DNA of 64,000 nt from Portunus trituberculatus (taxonomy: Eukaryota; Arthropoda; Malacostraca; Decapoda; Portunidae), in NCBI RefSeq assembly GCF_017591435.1, contig NC_059289.1, positions 21,114,806 through 21,178,805 on the forward strand. The letters run 5' to 3'. The position numbers and the translations under genes are program-made. The notes beneath the pieces were generated by a model. The model saw nothing but the letters and a program-made list of their open reading frames with translations, was not told the DNA's origin and searched no databases. Shown in pieces: positions 12,696 through 27,069 of this stretch (its first letter is position 1; every line of letters starts with the position of its first letter).

Positions 12696-13490
12696 CTGCT
12701 CCTTCAGGCTTTAGAAGTGAGAAGGCACGGCGTGTGCCTGAGTTGTGTTTGGAGGAGGAGAGCAGGTTGGCCCACCTGTCCCTCCCTCTGTTGCCTCGCC
12801 CGCACCTAAGAATAGTGAGCTTGACTGGTGCCGTCCTTTTCTGTGTGGAGGCACTGTCGAGATTGATGGCACAAAGTATCCCGTCACTGTACTGCGTGAT
12901 ACGGGAGCACAGCAGTCAGTGTGCCGAAATGTCACTGGGAAGAAGGTGACATCTAGCAAGGCAGTGTTGTGTCGTGGACTTAACACTGTGGAGGAGTTCG
13001 TGACGGCTGAGGTGACGCTGTCATGTCCTCTTGTCACTGCTACGGCTCAGGTAGCAGTGGCAGACGAACTGCCAGTCGCAGGAGTGGACTTCCTGCTTGG
13101 GAATGATTTGGCTGGTGGTCGTGTATGGATCCCAACCTCTGATGAGGATGAGGTTGCTGAAGAGTCTGGGCCAGTGGTGCAAGACTCTGTAAATGTTGTT
13201 ACCCGCTCTCAGGCCCGCCGGGCTGAGAGAGAGCCTGTTACTACCCAGGAGGTTGCTAGCAGCCAGGTGGGATTGACTCCAGATGGGAGTAGCAGTGCTG
13301 ATGTGGTGGAGCCAGTGTTGGGCTCACCATTGAGTTCTGGTGTAGAGGCTGACGGTGACGGCGTGGAGTCACTTGTTAATGCACCGGACTCGGCTTTGGG
13401 AGTTGTTGCTGAGAGTGAGGACGGAGTGTTGGGTGTAGCTGAGTTGTTTGATGGTTATCCTCACTCTGCAGAGCACTCCGGAGGAGCACT
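12656..13490 (+). pseudogene. Aspartic protease region of family 1
   Basis: The frame from about 12745 reads ELDWCRPFLCGGTVEIDG, then the catalytic LRDTGAQQSVC (Asp at 12898-12900), and later GVDFLLGNDLAGGRVW, the paired flap and Leu-Leu-Gly region of retropepsins. The active-site DTG is intact. Frames shift near 12640, near 12740 and near 13490, so gag, PR and the following linker are no longer continuous. The protease would normally cut the polyprotein into Gag, PR, IN and RT. Confidence 0.75.
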
Positions 13491-15287
13491 CGTGCTGAGT
13501 TGCTTCCTGGTGTGGAGGCTGAGGGCTCTGATGTTCAGCACAGGCCCCAGCATGATAAGTCAGGCAGTTTGTTGGAAGTTGGCGCCCAGGGTGGGAGACT
13601 TCCAGTTCTGCGGGGAGTTGGAAGTTTCTCCCCTGTGGAGCATCGTGGAGGCAGGGAGCGAGCTGTTCCCTTGCCTGGTGACTGCCTGGCTGGTGGTGAT
13701 GATCCTTCTGAGGACTCACCGGATCACATGGCAGGAGCGGAGCAGCCTGGGCCAGCTCTCCGTCCTCGATGCCGTGTGGGACGTAGGGTTGCAGCGTTGC
13801 CTCAACCCCATGACCCTATAGTCCCCCTTTCTCTTACCCAGCTAGAGCCTGCAGAGCTCATTCGTAGGCAGCAGGAGGACCCGGCGTTGGCCTCCTTCTT
13901 TGCTCGAGTGGGTGAGGGAAGTGAGGAGTTGGAGGGCAGGGAGGAGTTTGTTTTGCATCAAGGGGTGTTGTGTCGTAGATGGCAGGAGAGTGACGGTGGT
14001 GAGTTATTGCAAGTAGTTGTGCCGCATAAGCTGCGTGAGGCACTTGTGCTGTTGGCACATGAGGGGCCCATGGCTGGACACCTGGGCATCCGAAAGACCG
14101 TCGCTCGCCTGCGTCGCAATTTTGGTGGCCCAGCATGTCTGGAGAAGTAGCCACGATTCTTAAGTGCTGCCACACTTGTCAAGTGGTGGGCAAGCCTAAT
14201 CAGACACCCCTGTGGCGCCACTCCACCCCATCCCTGCTGTTGATCCTCCCTTCACGAGGGTTTTGATTGATATAGTAGGTCCTCTGCCTACTACCAGGGC
14301 TGGTCACAAGTATTTGTTGACCATAATGGATGTTACCACGCGGTACCCTGAAGCAATTCCCTGAGAAGCACTCACTCTAAGGTGGTGCTGAAGGCTTTGT
14401 TAACCTTCTTTACACACTTTGGATTGCCAGCAGAGCTGCAGTCCGATCAGGGGACCAACTTTACTTCAAAGTTGTTTAAGGATACGATGACTGCGTGGGG
14501 GATCAAGCATATTGTGTCCAGTGCTTATCATCCACAGTCTCAGGGAGCCCTGGAGAGACATCATCAAACTCTCAAGACCATGCTCAAGAGTTTCTGCATG
14601 GAGAGAGATAAGGATTGGGACGAGGGTGTCCCTTTGTCTTATTTGCGGTGAGAGAAGCGCCCACTGAGTCCTTGGGTTTCTCACCCAATCAGCTAGTGTT
14701 TGGACACCGAGTGCGTGGACCGCTCGACGTTGTTCGGGAGGCTTGGTGTCAGCCGTCGCCTGAGCGCCCTGTCTCACTGCTTAAGAGCCTCATGAGCAGT
14801 CGAGAGATTAGCCAAGGCATTAGAGGTGGCGCAGGCCCACCTGTGTAAGGCCCAGCAGAGTATGAAGGGGTATTATGACCGAAGGGCCGAGTATCGGAGT
14901 TTTGCCCCTGGAGATGAAGTGCTCGTGCTGTTACCACTTCAGGGCCAGCCGCTTGCTGCCCGCTATAGTGGCCCCTATGTTATAGAGAAGAAGGTAGGTG
15001 ACCTCGACTACCTGGTGGTCACTCCTGACCGGCGCAAGAGGGCTCAGCTGTGTCACGTTAACATGCTGAAGCCCTATTTTCGTTCTACTAGCCAGAAGGG
15101 CTCTTTTAGTTCTGCCGTGCAAGAGGCATCTTCAGTTTTATTTTTCTGCCGGGAGGGAGAGGCTCCAGAAGTTATTGGGCCTGAACCTGTTGTTCCTACA
15201 GGGCAGTGGGAACGGAATAGCCTCCATCTCTTGAAAGAGAAGGTTGAACATTTAGGGATCAGCAAGATGAGTTGCTTCGGCGGCTGA
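13491..15287 (+). pseudogene. Integrase of family 1, frameshifted
   Basis: After a low-complexity linker the H2C2 zinc domain appears: LLAHEGPMAGHLGIRKTVAR (about 14050-14110), with its CHTCQ partner near 14166 shifted out of frame by a missing T in the NFWWPG motif at about 14122. The core has IDIVGPLP (first Asp, ~14268), QSDQGTNFTSKLF (second Asp, ~14440) and GALERHHQTLK (Glu, ~14550). The C-terminal part has MKGYYDRRAEY, a GPY segment (ARYSGPYVIEKKVGDLDY) and LCHVNMLKPY (~15050). Further frameshifts lie near 14340, 14630 and 14790. The integrase is encoded before the RT position, which defines the unusual order of this group. Confidence 0.85.
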
Positions 15288-15289
15288 GG

Positions 15290-15480
15290 AAGTACTCTTC
15301 TGTGTTTAGCAGTGTCCCGGCAGGACACAGTTGATAGAACACGATATTGATGTTGGGGACGAAAAGCCTGTCAAATGGCCCCATACCGAGTGAGCCCAGG
15401 AGTACAATGTCATAGTAGAGATATAAAAGGAGCAGACAACGTTGTGGCTGATTGTCTGTCCCGGGGCCATTCCCTTTAAT
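15290..15480 (+). pseudogene. RT-RNase H deletion scar of family 1
   Basis: Family 1 retains the residues that lead into RT (SVPAGH.., HDIDVGDEKPVK, PPYRV at ~15379). Within about 20 bases it then jumps to the extreme end of RNase H (QEYNV, then IKGADNVVADCLSR at ~15415-15465). In family 2 these points are about 1.15 kb apart, so the whole RT palm and nearly all of RNase H were lost in one internal deletion. The element could move only with enzymes supplied in trans. Confidence 0.8.
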
Positions 15481-15539
15481 CAGTTCCATGCCTTTTAAAA
15501 AAATTTTGTAAATGTTTTGTTTCCAAAATTTTTTCTTTT

Positions 15540-15550
15540 AAGGGAGGGCG
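15540..15550 (+). other. Polypurine tract, family 1
   Basis: AAGGGAGGGCG directly precedes the 3' LTR. It primes plus-strand synthesis in LTR elements. An A/T palindrome-like block (AAAAAAATTTTG..CCAAAATTTTTT) lies just upstream and is shared in form with family 2. Confidence 0.8.
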
Positions 15551-17642
<2,092 letters not shown>

Positions 17643-18050
17643 ATGCATTTTCTGCCCGCCTCTCCCAGGGGCACACCATACTCCTTACTTGCACGACCTA
17701 CGTCTGTCTCCTGACTCCTTCTGCACTTGGTGTAGGACTACCATGGAACATTTCCTGCTTCAATGCCCACTTTTCCACTCTCAACATACTGCACTACCCC
17801 AGGGGTCATAAGGATCCATAGATCTTTGTGGCCTCTTTTGGATCCTTATGAGACCTGGGGTAGTCCTGTGTGGGTATTACAGGAGTGGTAGCTGGCCAGT
17901 CTTCCTCAAGAAGTCATAAGTAAGGCGAAGGAAAGCAGGTTGCCAAGAACGGGTGGACACCTGAAGCCGCCAGGAGGGTGGGCAGGTCGAGTGTTGTGAT
18001 GGCCATGAAGCATAACAACTAAGTTAGTTTGTTTAAAAAAAAAAAATAAA
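17643..18050 (+). pseudogene. LINE 3' end with C-terminal zinc-binding motif
   Basis: The plus strand reads RLSPDSFCTWCRTTMEHFLL followed by QCPLFHSQH (about 17700-17785), the Cys/His-rich motif found after RNase H or RT in I-, R1- and related LINEs. Stops follow, then a poly(A) run at 18035-18046. A 25-bp imperfect hairpin (17793-17864) lies just after the motif. It is 5'-truncated, with no RT present. The upstream boundary is lost in the (TA)n tract. Confidence 0.55.
17793..17864. repeat. Hairpin with 25-bp arms
   Basis: ACTACCCCAGG..CATAAGGATCC (17793-17817) pairs with GGATCCTTATG..CCTGGGGTAGT (17840-17864), with about two mismatches and a 22-base loop. Confidence 0.8.
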
Positions 18051-18725
18051 GAAAAAACACGTAAATTAGACGTTTTAACAAGTATTCTGTATATCTTTGT
18101 TTTGCCCGCATTTCTGAGATTTAGTGCATAAAATGCTGGAAAACACCAAAAATAACATATTTTTAGATATTTCAGTTCCTTAAACTAATAGTGTGTAATC
18201 AGACGCTTTGCCTTCATTTCTGTTATTCTGGGGTAAAAAAAAAAGCTGAAAACTACTAAAATAACGTTTTTTTTTTGCTTTTTCTTTAGTTTCGCTATAT
18301 TGGCTTGTTTTCATCAATTTTATCGTTTTGAAGCATAACAATGTAAAAAGACTTGAATATACAAAATTTTCAATCGAGATAGTTTTTTTTTCATATAACA
18401 CCTTAAAAATACACATAGATAAGATGTTTTAACAAATATAGTGTATATACATATTTTGCTTGCATTTCTGAGTTTTGGTGCATAAAATCATGGAAACCAC
18501 CAAAATAACCCATTTTTTACTCATTTCACTTTCTTTAACAAATAGTGTGTAATCCAGCGTTTTGAATTAATTTCTATGTTTTGGTAAAAGAAAAGCTTAA
18601 AACTACTAAAATAACACGTTTTTATTATTATTTATTTATTATCTATTATTTATTATACAAAATCTTCAAACAATATAGATTTTTTTTTTCTTCATAAAAG
18701 ACTTTAAAACACATATAAGACGTTT
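18051..18725 (-). repeat. AT-rich ~345-bp satellite, inverted block
   Basis: It reads as the reverse complement of the satellite found from 18726 onward. Recognisable words are CATTTCTGAG..TTGGTGCAT and TTATCGTTTTGAAGCATAAC. About two degenerate units. It includes an ATT/ATTT-rich stretch at 18618-18657. Confidence 0.8.
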
Positions 18726-19210
18726 TATTAACGTTAAAAATGGGTTATTTTAGTGTTCACCAGCATTTCATGTACTAAAACTCAGAAATGTGGGCAAAAC
18801 AATCATATACACTCTGTTTCTTAATACTTCTAATTCATGTGTTTTTAAGGTGGTTTATAAAAATAAAAAAATATTTCCATTGAAAATGTTGTATATTTCA
18901 GTCATTTTTTATTGTCATGCTTCAAAGCGATCAAATTGATGGAAATAAAACAATATAGAGATACAAAGTAAAAATAACAAAAACGTGTTATTTTAGTACT
19001 TTTCAGGTTTTTTGCAATAAAATAAAGAAATGAATGAAAAAAACATGAATGCACACTATATTTTAAGAGACTGAAATATGTAAAAGAAATGGGCAATTTT
19101 TTTTTTTTTGGTATTTTATGCACCAAAACTCAGAAATGCAAGCAAAACGTATGATTCTTGTTTTTTTAAGCAGTTTTATGAAAAGAAAAAACTATCACGA
19201 TGAAAAATTT

Positions 19211-19289
<79 letters not shown>

Positions 19290-22167
19290 CATTTTACATT
19301 GTCATACTTCACAACGATAAAATTTATGAAAACAAGCCAATACAGAGAAACCAAACAAAGTACGAAAAACGTATTACTTTAGCAGTTTTCAGCATTTTTT
19401 TAAAGTAAAACAAAGAAATGATGGCAAAACGCATGATTGCACATTGTTTGTTTAAGGGGCTGAAACAAGTACAAAAAAAAAAAAGTTTATTTTGGTGTTT
19501 TCCAGCATTTTATGCACTAAAACTGAGAAATGCAGGCAAAACAAGTACATACACTATTTTTTTAAACACTTTATTTATGTGCTTTTAAAGTGTTTTTATA
19601 AAAAAAAAACGATTGAAAATATTTTTTTATATTGTTATTCTTCAAAACGTTAAATTGATAAAAACAAGCCAATATAGAGAAATCAAAGTAGAAGTAAGAA
19701 AAACGTGTTATTTTAGTAGGTTTCATATTCTTTTGCACCAAAACACAGAAATGCAGCCAAAACGCATGATTATACACTATTTGTTTAGGAACTGAAATAT
19801 GTAATAAATGAGTTTTGTTGTTTTCCTGCATTTTGTGCCCAAAAATCAGAAATGCGGGGATAACAGCCATATACACTACATTGTTTTTTTTTTTGTGTGT
19901 GTTTTTAAGGTGTTTTATGAAAAGAAACTACTCGATCGAAAATTATATATATTTTAGTCATTTTACATTGTTATGAAGACAAGCCAGTATAGAGAAACCA
20001 AAGTCAAAGGAAGAAAAACGTGTTATTTTAGTTTTCAGTATTTTTTGCACGAAAACACAGAAATGAATTGAAAACGCATGAATATAAACTATTTGTTTGA
20101 AGAACTTAGATATGTGAAAAATGACTTTTTTTTGGGGGGTGATTTCAATCAGTTTATGTATCAAAACACAGAACTGCAAGACAAACACTATTTGTTAAAA
20201 CGTCTTATTTTTTTAAGGGTGTTTTTTGAATTTTGTATAGATTTTGTATAAATTTTGTATAGAAGTAATTTTACATTCTTTTGTTTCAAAAAGATAAATT
20301 TGATGAAAAGAAGGCAGTTTAGAGAAACCAAAAGAAAAGTAAGAAAAACATGTTATTTTAGTAGTTTTCACCTTTTTTTGCACCTAAACACAAAAATGAA
20401 GGCAAAACGTATGATTACACGCTATTTGTTTAAGGAACGGAAATATGTAAACAAAGGGTTATTTCGGTGTTTTCCATCTTTTTATGAAACAAAACTCAGA
20501 AATGCGGGCAAAATAAGTATATAATCTATATATATGTTAAACCGTTTTTTTGTGTTTTTAAGGTGTTTTATAAAAAAATCATTTTACATTATTATGCTTG
20601 AAAATGATAAAATTGATGAAAATAAACTTAAGTAAAAGTAACAAAAATGAAGGCAAAACGCTTGATTACATATTATTTGTTTAAAGAACTAAAATATGTA
20701 AAAATTGGGTTATTTTGGTGTTTTCCATCATTTTACTCACCATAACTCGGAAGTGGAAGCAAAAAAATTATATGGACTATATTTCGTAAAACGTCTTTTT
20801 TAGGTGTTTTTAAGGGGTTTTAATGGAAAAAAAAAACAATCTTGGTTCAATATTTTGTATATTCATGCGTTTTTATATTGTATGCTTGAAAACGTTAAAG
20901 TTGATGAAAACAACCCAATATCGAGAATACAAAGTAAAAATGAGAAAAACGTGTTATTTTAGTAGATTTCAGCATATTTATTACACCAAAACACAGAAAT
21001 GAATGCAAAACTCATGATTAGTTTTTTTTTTTTTTTTATGAAACTGATATATGTAAAAATTGGGTTACTTTGGTGTTTTGTAGCATTTTATGCACCAAAA
21101 CTCAGAAGTGCAGGCAAAACAGCTATATTCACTATATTTGTTAAGATATCTTATTTTTGTGTTTTTAAAGGGTTTCATGAAAAAAGCACTGTGTCAATTG
21201 AAAATTTTGTACATTAATTTTTACATATATATGCTTCAAAACGATAAAAATGATAAAAACAAGCAAATATAGAGAAACCAAAGTAAAAGTAAAAAAAAAC
21301 ATGTTATTTTAGTAGTTTTCAGCATTATTTGCACCGAAACATATAAATGAAGTCAAAACACATCATAACACACTATTTGTTTAAGGAACAGAAATATTTA
21401 AAAAATGGGGTTTTTTGGGTTTTCTATCACTTTATGCACGAAAACTCAGAAATGCAAGCAGAACAAGCATATACACTATATTTGTTAAAACGTCTTATTT
21501 ATGTATTTTTAAGGCGTTTTATGAAAGAAATGCTATCTCGATTGATAATTTTGTATATTGAAGTTATTTTACATTGTTATGCTTGAAAAGATGAAATCAA
21601 TGAAAATAATCCAATATAGAAAAAACAAAGTAAAACTAAGAAAAACGTGTTATTTTAGTAGTTTTTAGTATTTTTTGAACTAAAACACAGAAATGAAGGC
21701 AAAACATACTATTTGTTTAAGAAACTGATATATGTAAAAAATGTGTTATTTTGGTATTTTCCATAATTTTATGCAGCAAAATTCAGAACTGCAAGGAAAA
21801 CAGGTATATACACTCTATTTTTTAAAAAGTTTTATTTATGTTTTTATTTAAGATGTTTTATGAGAAAAAAGACTATCTAGATTGAAGATTTTGTATATTC
21901 AAGTAATTTTATATTGTTTTGCTTCAAAACGATAAAACTGATGAAATTAAGGCACTGTAGAGAAACCAAAATAAAAGTAAAAATAAAAAAAACGTCATTT
22001 TAATAGTTTTCAGCATTTTTTTGCACCAAAATACAGAAGTGAAGGGAAAATGCAAATAGTAAAAAAATGATTTATTTTGGTGTTTTTCATCATTTTATGC
22101 AGCAAAACTCAGAAATGGAAGCAAAAAAAGTATATACACTATATATGTTAAATTTTTTTTATAAGAT
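18726..22167 (+). repeat. AT-rich ~345-bp satellite, main block 1
   Basis: About ten degenerate head-to-tail units with a period near 340-352 bases, judged from the spacing of TGTTATTTTAGTAG at ~20951, 21303 and 21647. Each unit contains two related halves. The first has TTTGCACCAAAACACAGAAA, GGCAAAACGCATGATTACAC and TTGTTTAAGGAACTGAAATA. The second has TATGCACCAAAACTCAGAAA, TTGTTAAAACGTCTTATTTA, TTTTTAAGGTGTTTTATGAA and CTTCAAAACGATAAAATTGA. A (TA)n expansion sits at 19216-19286. No unit has a conserved reading frame. The small frames are incidental. Confidence 0.88.
19216..19286. repeat. (TA)n expansion inside satellite
   Basis: About 35 TA units replacing the usual TTTGTATATTCAAG word of the satellite unit. 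Confidence 0.95.
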
Positions 22168-23172
22168 TTTATCTCTTAAAGCGCGGGTGTCCACAACATT
22201 GGAAGGCCGGAGCATGGGTTCTTAGCGCGGGTGTCCATAATAGTGGACATGACATTTTTTTTTTAATGAATGCGCCTCTAGTTTTGATTAGTTTGTCGTC
22301 ATGTACAGTAAACATGTCGATGCCCACAAACTCTCTCTACTTTATCAGTTGTCAGTTAAAGCTTTGTGCTAATTTTGGTAGAATCTTTGCTAGACACCTC
22401 AGCTCACCAGTCGCTCTGTCTGAAGTGAGAATGCCGCTACAGAGACCGCTACCTCTCATACGCCTAATCCTAACATTTTTTGTATTCATTTTAATATGCA
22501 CGATGATGTTAAATGTGATAGGTATGATAAATAAACGTTGGATGCAGAAAAATGCAATGAAAATATGTGTCATACAGTGGCTGTTCGGCGTGGAGCAGCC
22601 TGGCAACGCCTGAGCCAGTGTGTACAGCGCAGCGAAAGGAGAAACAAGTAAATAGCGAAGCGTAAAAGTTATCCACTGTAATCTCAAAAATAATAGAAGT
22701 GTTGTTTTCTGATTTTTCTTATCATTCCTTGTGTTACACAATCCAAGTACAGCATTCTAGCATGGATTTTGGTTCATTCGTAAGTTTTGCAAGTAATTAT
22801 AACCACAGATTTTTACAATAATACAAAATTTGAGCTTTATGTGGGTATGGTACACAGAAAATGTAAAAAAAAAAAAATGCTTTTTATTGGTAAATAATAG
22901 AAATTAAAAACAATAGAATTGGGTACCTGTCTATAATAATATGTTTTCATAGTACCTATTTCATAACTCTCTACTCATTTTTACCAATGCTTATACGGTG
23001 TTCAAATTAACGCCAAAAACAGCTAAGGAAAAGGACTTTACAATGATACCTCATTCAGAAACGTCAGCTCAGTAAGAAAGAAGATACTTGAGGTTAAAGT
23101 AAGGTTTGTTTTTGTGTGAATATGCCCTGAAGGCAGGCCAGACACGGCAAAATCAAGTCCGCTCTTAGAGGG
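22168..23172. mobile_element. piggyBac-like non-autonomous element, copy 1 (degenerate left end)
   Basis: It interrupts the satellite. The right end ...CCGCTCTTAGAGGG abuts TTAA (23173-23176), where satellite sequence resumes (GGTGTTTTATAAG). The left end, around ATCTCTTAAAGCGCGGG, is a degenerate counterpart of CCCTCTAAGAGCGG. GCGCGGGTGTCCA occurs twice near the left end (22181 and 22227), as subterminal repeats do. Its one 115-codon frame shows no transposase motif. The TTAA target and CCC..GGG ends point to piggyBac. Confidence 0.55.
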
Positions 23173-26100
23173 TTAAGGTGTTTTATAAGAAAAAAAAAAA
23201 AAGCTATCTCGATTGATTTTGAATATTCAAAACATTTTACATTGTTATGCTTCAAAACGAAAAAAAAAGATGAAAAGAAGGCAATATAGAGAAATCAAAA
23301 TAAATGTATAAAAAACGTATTATATTAGTAGTTTTTGGCTTTTTTTTGCTTCAAACACAGAAAAGAAGACAAAACACATTATTACACATCATTTGTTTAA
23401 GAAATTGAAATATGTAAAAAAAATTGGGTTATTTTGGTGTTTTCCAGCATTTTATGCACCAAAACTCAGAAATGCAGGCAAAGCAAATATATACACTAAG
23501 TTTGCTAAAACGTCTTATCTCAATTGAAGATTTTGTACATTGAAGTAATTTTACATTGTCATACTTCAAAACGATAAAACTGATGAAAACAAACCAATGT
23601 AGAGAAACCAAAGTAAAAGTAACAAAAAAATGTTATTATATTAGTTTTTAGATTTTTTCCACCAAAACACAAATATGGAGTCAAAACGCATGATTACACA
23701 CTATTTGTTTAAGGAACTGAAATATGAAAAAAATGATTTATTTTGGTGATTTCCAGCATTGTATGCTCCGAAACTCAGAAATGTAAGCAAAACAATTATA
23801 TACACTATATTTGTTAAAAGTCTTATTTATGTGTTTTTAAGGTATTTTATGAAAAAAAAAATCTCGATTAAGAATTTGTATATTCAAGTGAATTTTAGTG
23901 TTATGCTTCAAAACGATAAAACGAATTAAGACAAGCCAGTATAGAGAAACCAAAGTAAAAAAAAAAAAAAAGTCATTTTAGTAGTTTTTAGCATTTTTTG
24001 CAAATAAAAAAAAAAAAAAAAAAAACGCAGAAGTGAAAGAAAAACGCATGATTACACACTACTTGATTAAGGAACTGAGAAAAATGTAAAAAAAATGGGT
24101 TATTTTGGTGTTTTCCAGCATTTTATGCAACAAAACAAAAAAAATACAAGGAAAACAAGAATATACACTATATTTGTTAAAACGTCTTATTTATGTGTTT
24201 TTAAGGTGTTTTATGAAAAAACTATCTCGATTGAAATTTTTTTATATTGAAGTATTTTTACATCGTTATTCTTCAAAACGAAATAAAAAATGATGAAAAG
24301 AAGCCAATATAGAGAAACGAAACTAAAAGTAAAAAAAAAAAAAAACGTTTAGTTTTAAGCTTTTTTTTTTTTTTTGCACGAAAAGACAGAAAAAGAACAC
24401 AAAACGCCTGATTACACACTATTTGTTTAAGGTGTTTTTAAGGTGTTTAATGAAAAATAAAGATATCTTGATTGAAAATTTTGTGTAAAGATCTCATTTT
24501 ACATTGTTGTCCTTGAAAACGATAAAATTGATGATGAAATGGCAATATAGATAAACTAAAGTAAAAGTAACAAAAACGTGTTAGTTTATTATTTTTCAAT
24601 ATTTTTTGCACAAAAACACAGAAATGAAGGCAAAACGCATGACTACACACTATTTGTTTAAGGAATTAATGTATGTAAAAAAAATTGTTTATTTTTGTGT
24701 TTTCCAGGATTTTATAAACCAAAATTCATAAATGCAGGCAAAACAGGTATATACAATATATTTATTAGAAATGTCTAATTTTTGTATTTTAAGGTAATTT
24801 ATGAAAAAAATATCTCGATTGAAAATTTTGTATATTCAAGTAATTTTACATTGTTATGATCCAAAACGACAAAATTGATAAAAACTAGTCACTATAAGGA
24901 AACAAAAGGAAAAGTATCGAAAACGTGTTATTTTAGCAGTTTTCAGCTTTTTTTGCTCCAATACACAAATATGAAAGGAAAACCCATGATTAGACACTAT
25001 TTGTTTAAGGAACTGAAATATATAACAAAAAAATATGTTTTGTAGCATTTTATGCACCAAAACTCAGAAATGCAGGTAAAACAGACATATACACTATATT
25101 TGTTAAAATGTTTTATTTATGTATTTTTAAGGTGGTTTATGAAAAAAAAAAACTTTTAAGGTGGTTTATGAAAAAAAAAATTATTTCGTTTAAAGATTTT
25201 TGTATATTTAACCAAAGTAAACAAAAGTAAAAGTAACAAAAACGTGTTATTTTAGGAATTTTCACCAAATTATTTTTGCACCAAAATAAGGAAATGAAGG
25301 CAAAATGCATGATTACACACTATTTGTTTCAGGAACTGAAACTGGTGTATTCCATCATTTTGTGCACCAAAATTCAGAAATGGAAGCAAAATTAGTATAT
25401 ACATTATATTAAAAGAAAAGGAATTTTATTAAAAAAAAAAAATCGATTACAGATTTTTATATTCAAGTTATTTTACATTGTTATGCTTCAAAACGATTTT
25501 ATGCAACAAAACTCAGAAATGCAGGCAAAATAAGTAAATGCACTATATTTGTTAAAACGTCTTATTCATGTATTTTTAAGGTGTTTTATGAAAAAATCTA
25601 TCTCGATAGAAAATTTTGGATTATTTAAGTCATTTTACACTGTTATGCTTCAAAACGATAAAATTGATGAAAATAAACCAATATACGGAAACCACATTAA
25701 GTAACAAAAATGTGTTATTTTATTAGTTTTCAGCGTTTTTTGCACCCAAAATAACCGCATGATTACACACTATTTGTTTCAGGAACTAAAATATGAAAAA
25801 AATGCGTTATTTTGGTGTATTCCATCATTTTGTGCACCAAAACTAAGAAATGGAAGCAAAATTAGTATATACATTTTATTTTTGAAAAAAAAAAAATCAA
25901 GGTTTTATGAAAAAAACCCCATCGATTAAAGATTTTTATATTTCAAGTAATTTCACATTGTTATGCCTCAAAACGATAAAATTGATGAAAATAAGCCAAT
26001 CTACAGAAACCACAGTAAAAGTAACAAAAACGTGTTATTCTAGTAGTTTTCAGCTTTTTTTGCTCCAAAACACAGAAATTAAGGCAAAACCCATGATTAC

Positions 26101-26249
26101 ACACTACTTGTATAAGGAACTGAAATATGTTAAAAAATGGGTTATTTTGGTGTTTTCCAGTATTTCATGCACCTAAACTGAGAAATGCAAGGGAAACAGG
26201 TATATACGTACACTATATTTCTTAAAATGTGTTATTTATGTGTTTTTAA
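23173..26249 (+). repeat. AT-rich ~345-bp satellite, block 2
   Basis: A continuation of the same satellite in the same orientation, about nine degenerate units. It contains several poly(A) expansions (for example 24007-24024) and a local 30-bp duplication near 25130-25180. Confidence 0.87.
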
Positions 26250-27069
26250 CCCGTACAGCGTCAGCAGATCTGAGACTTTGTGATTTCGCCAGTGCTGGCC
26301 ACATCATGGATTTTTTTTTTTTTTTGCTAAACCAGTCTTAAATGATGTGAAACAAATGAAGATGACCGTCATTCCTCCCAGAACTGACTGGAAGTGGTAT
26401 TAATTGGTGCGAGATGTTTTGCGCTAAACTTAGCGACTTAGCAAAGCCTTATGTGACTAGTTTATTCGCTTCCTCGTTTGTCACAAGTCGATCCCCGAGT
26501 TGGACACATCCATAATATCGTTCCTGAGTTGAAAGAAAAACAACATGTCATGTTTGGCTGTTTGGGAGTGTTTGTGGCTAAAAATAGACACGAGATATCG
26601 CGAGGGAGTGTTGCCTTTCGCGGTGCAAATATTTTCTGAGTAATATGTACTTGTTTTTCTTTATAACAAAGCGACTGGAAAATTCTTATTTATGTCATGC
26701 AAAGTATTCACTACCACAATATAACAGTTACCAAAAACATCTGAAATGGTGAGAGTAAGTAATGGAAATTACGCTGCGTTCATATTAGCGGAGTTGAGGC
26801 GTCAGTTTACCGCTACACTGAGCTGAAGGCAGCAGAAGATGCTAAAGTTCAGATATGTAATAAATAAATACAGGAAGCATTCATGTTAGCAGGGACGAGG
26901 AGGCAGCATGAGCAATGTCTACAGTGCATGATGGCAGTATAATGGTAGGTTTTGAGGACGCAATACCTCCGAAAACACGAGAAAGCTCGCCGACGTATCT
27001 CATACGTCTCTGACGCCCGGTTCGCTCAGAGTAGCCGACGTATCTCGTACGTCTCTGACGCTGTACGGG
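26250..27069. mobile_element. piggyBac-type MITE, 820 bp
   Basis: The terminal inverted repeat CCCGTACAGCGTCAG is perfect at both ends (26250-26264 and 27055-27069) and flanked by TTAA (26246-26249 and 27070-27073), the diagnostic piggyBac target. Near the right end the words GACGTATCTC.TACGTC and CTCTGACGC are repeated in tandem (26991-27060). There is no transposase frame, so it is non-autonomous. It sits in the TTTTTAAG word of a satellite unit. Confidence 0.92.

Noticed and set aside
18726..22167. Regularly spaced repeats resembling an array
   Set aside because: Unit length (~345 bp), divergence and eukaryotic context exclude CRISPR.
22266..22613. 115-codon frame with hydrophobic stretches
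   Set aside because: It lies inside a piggyBac-like non-autonomous element, matches no family I know, and the opposite strand has an equally long frame.
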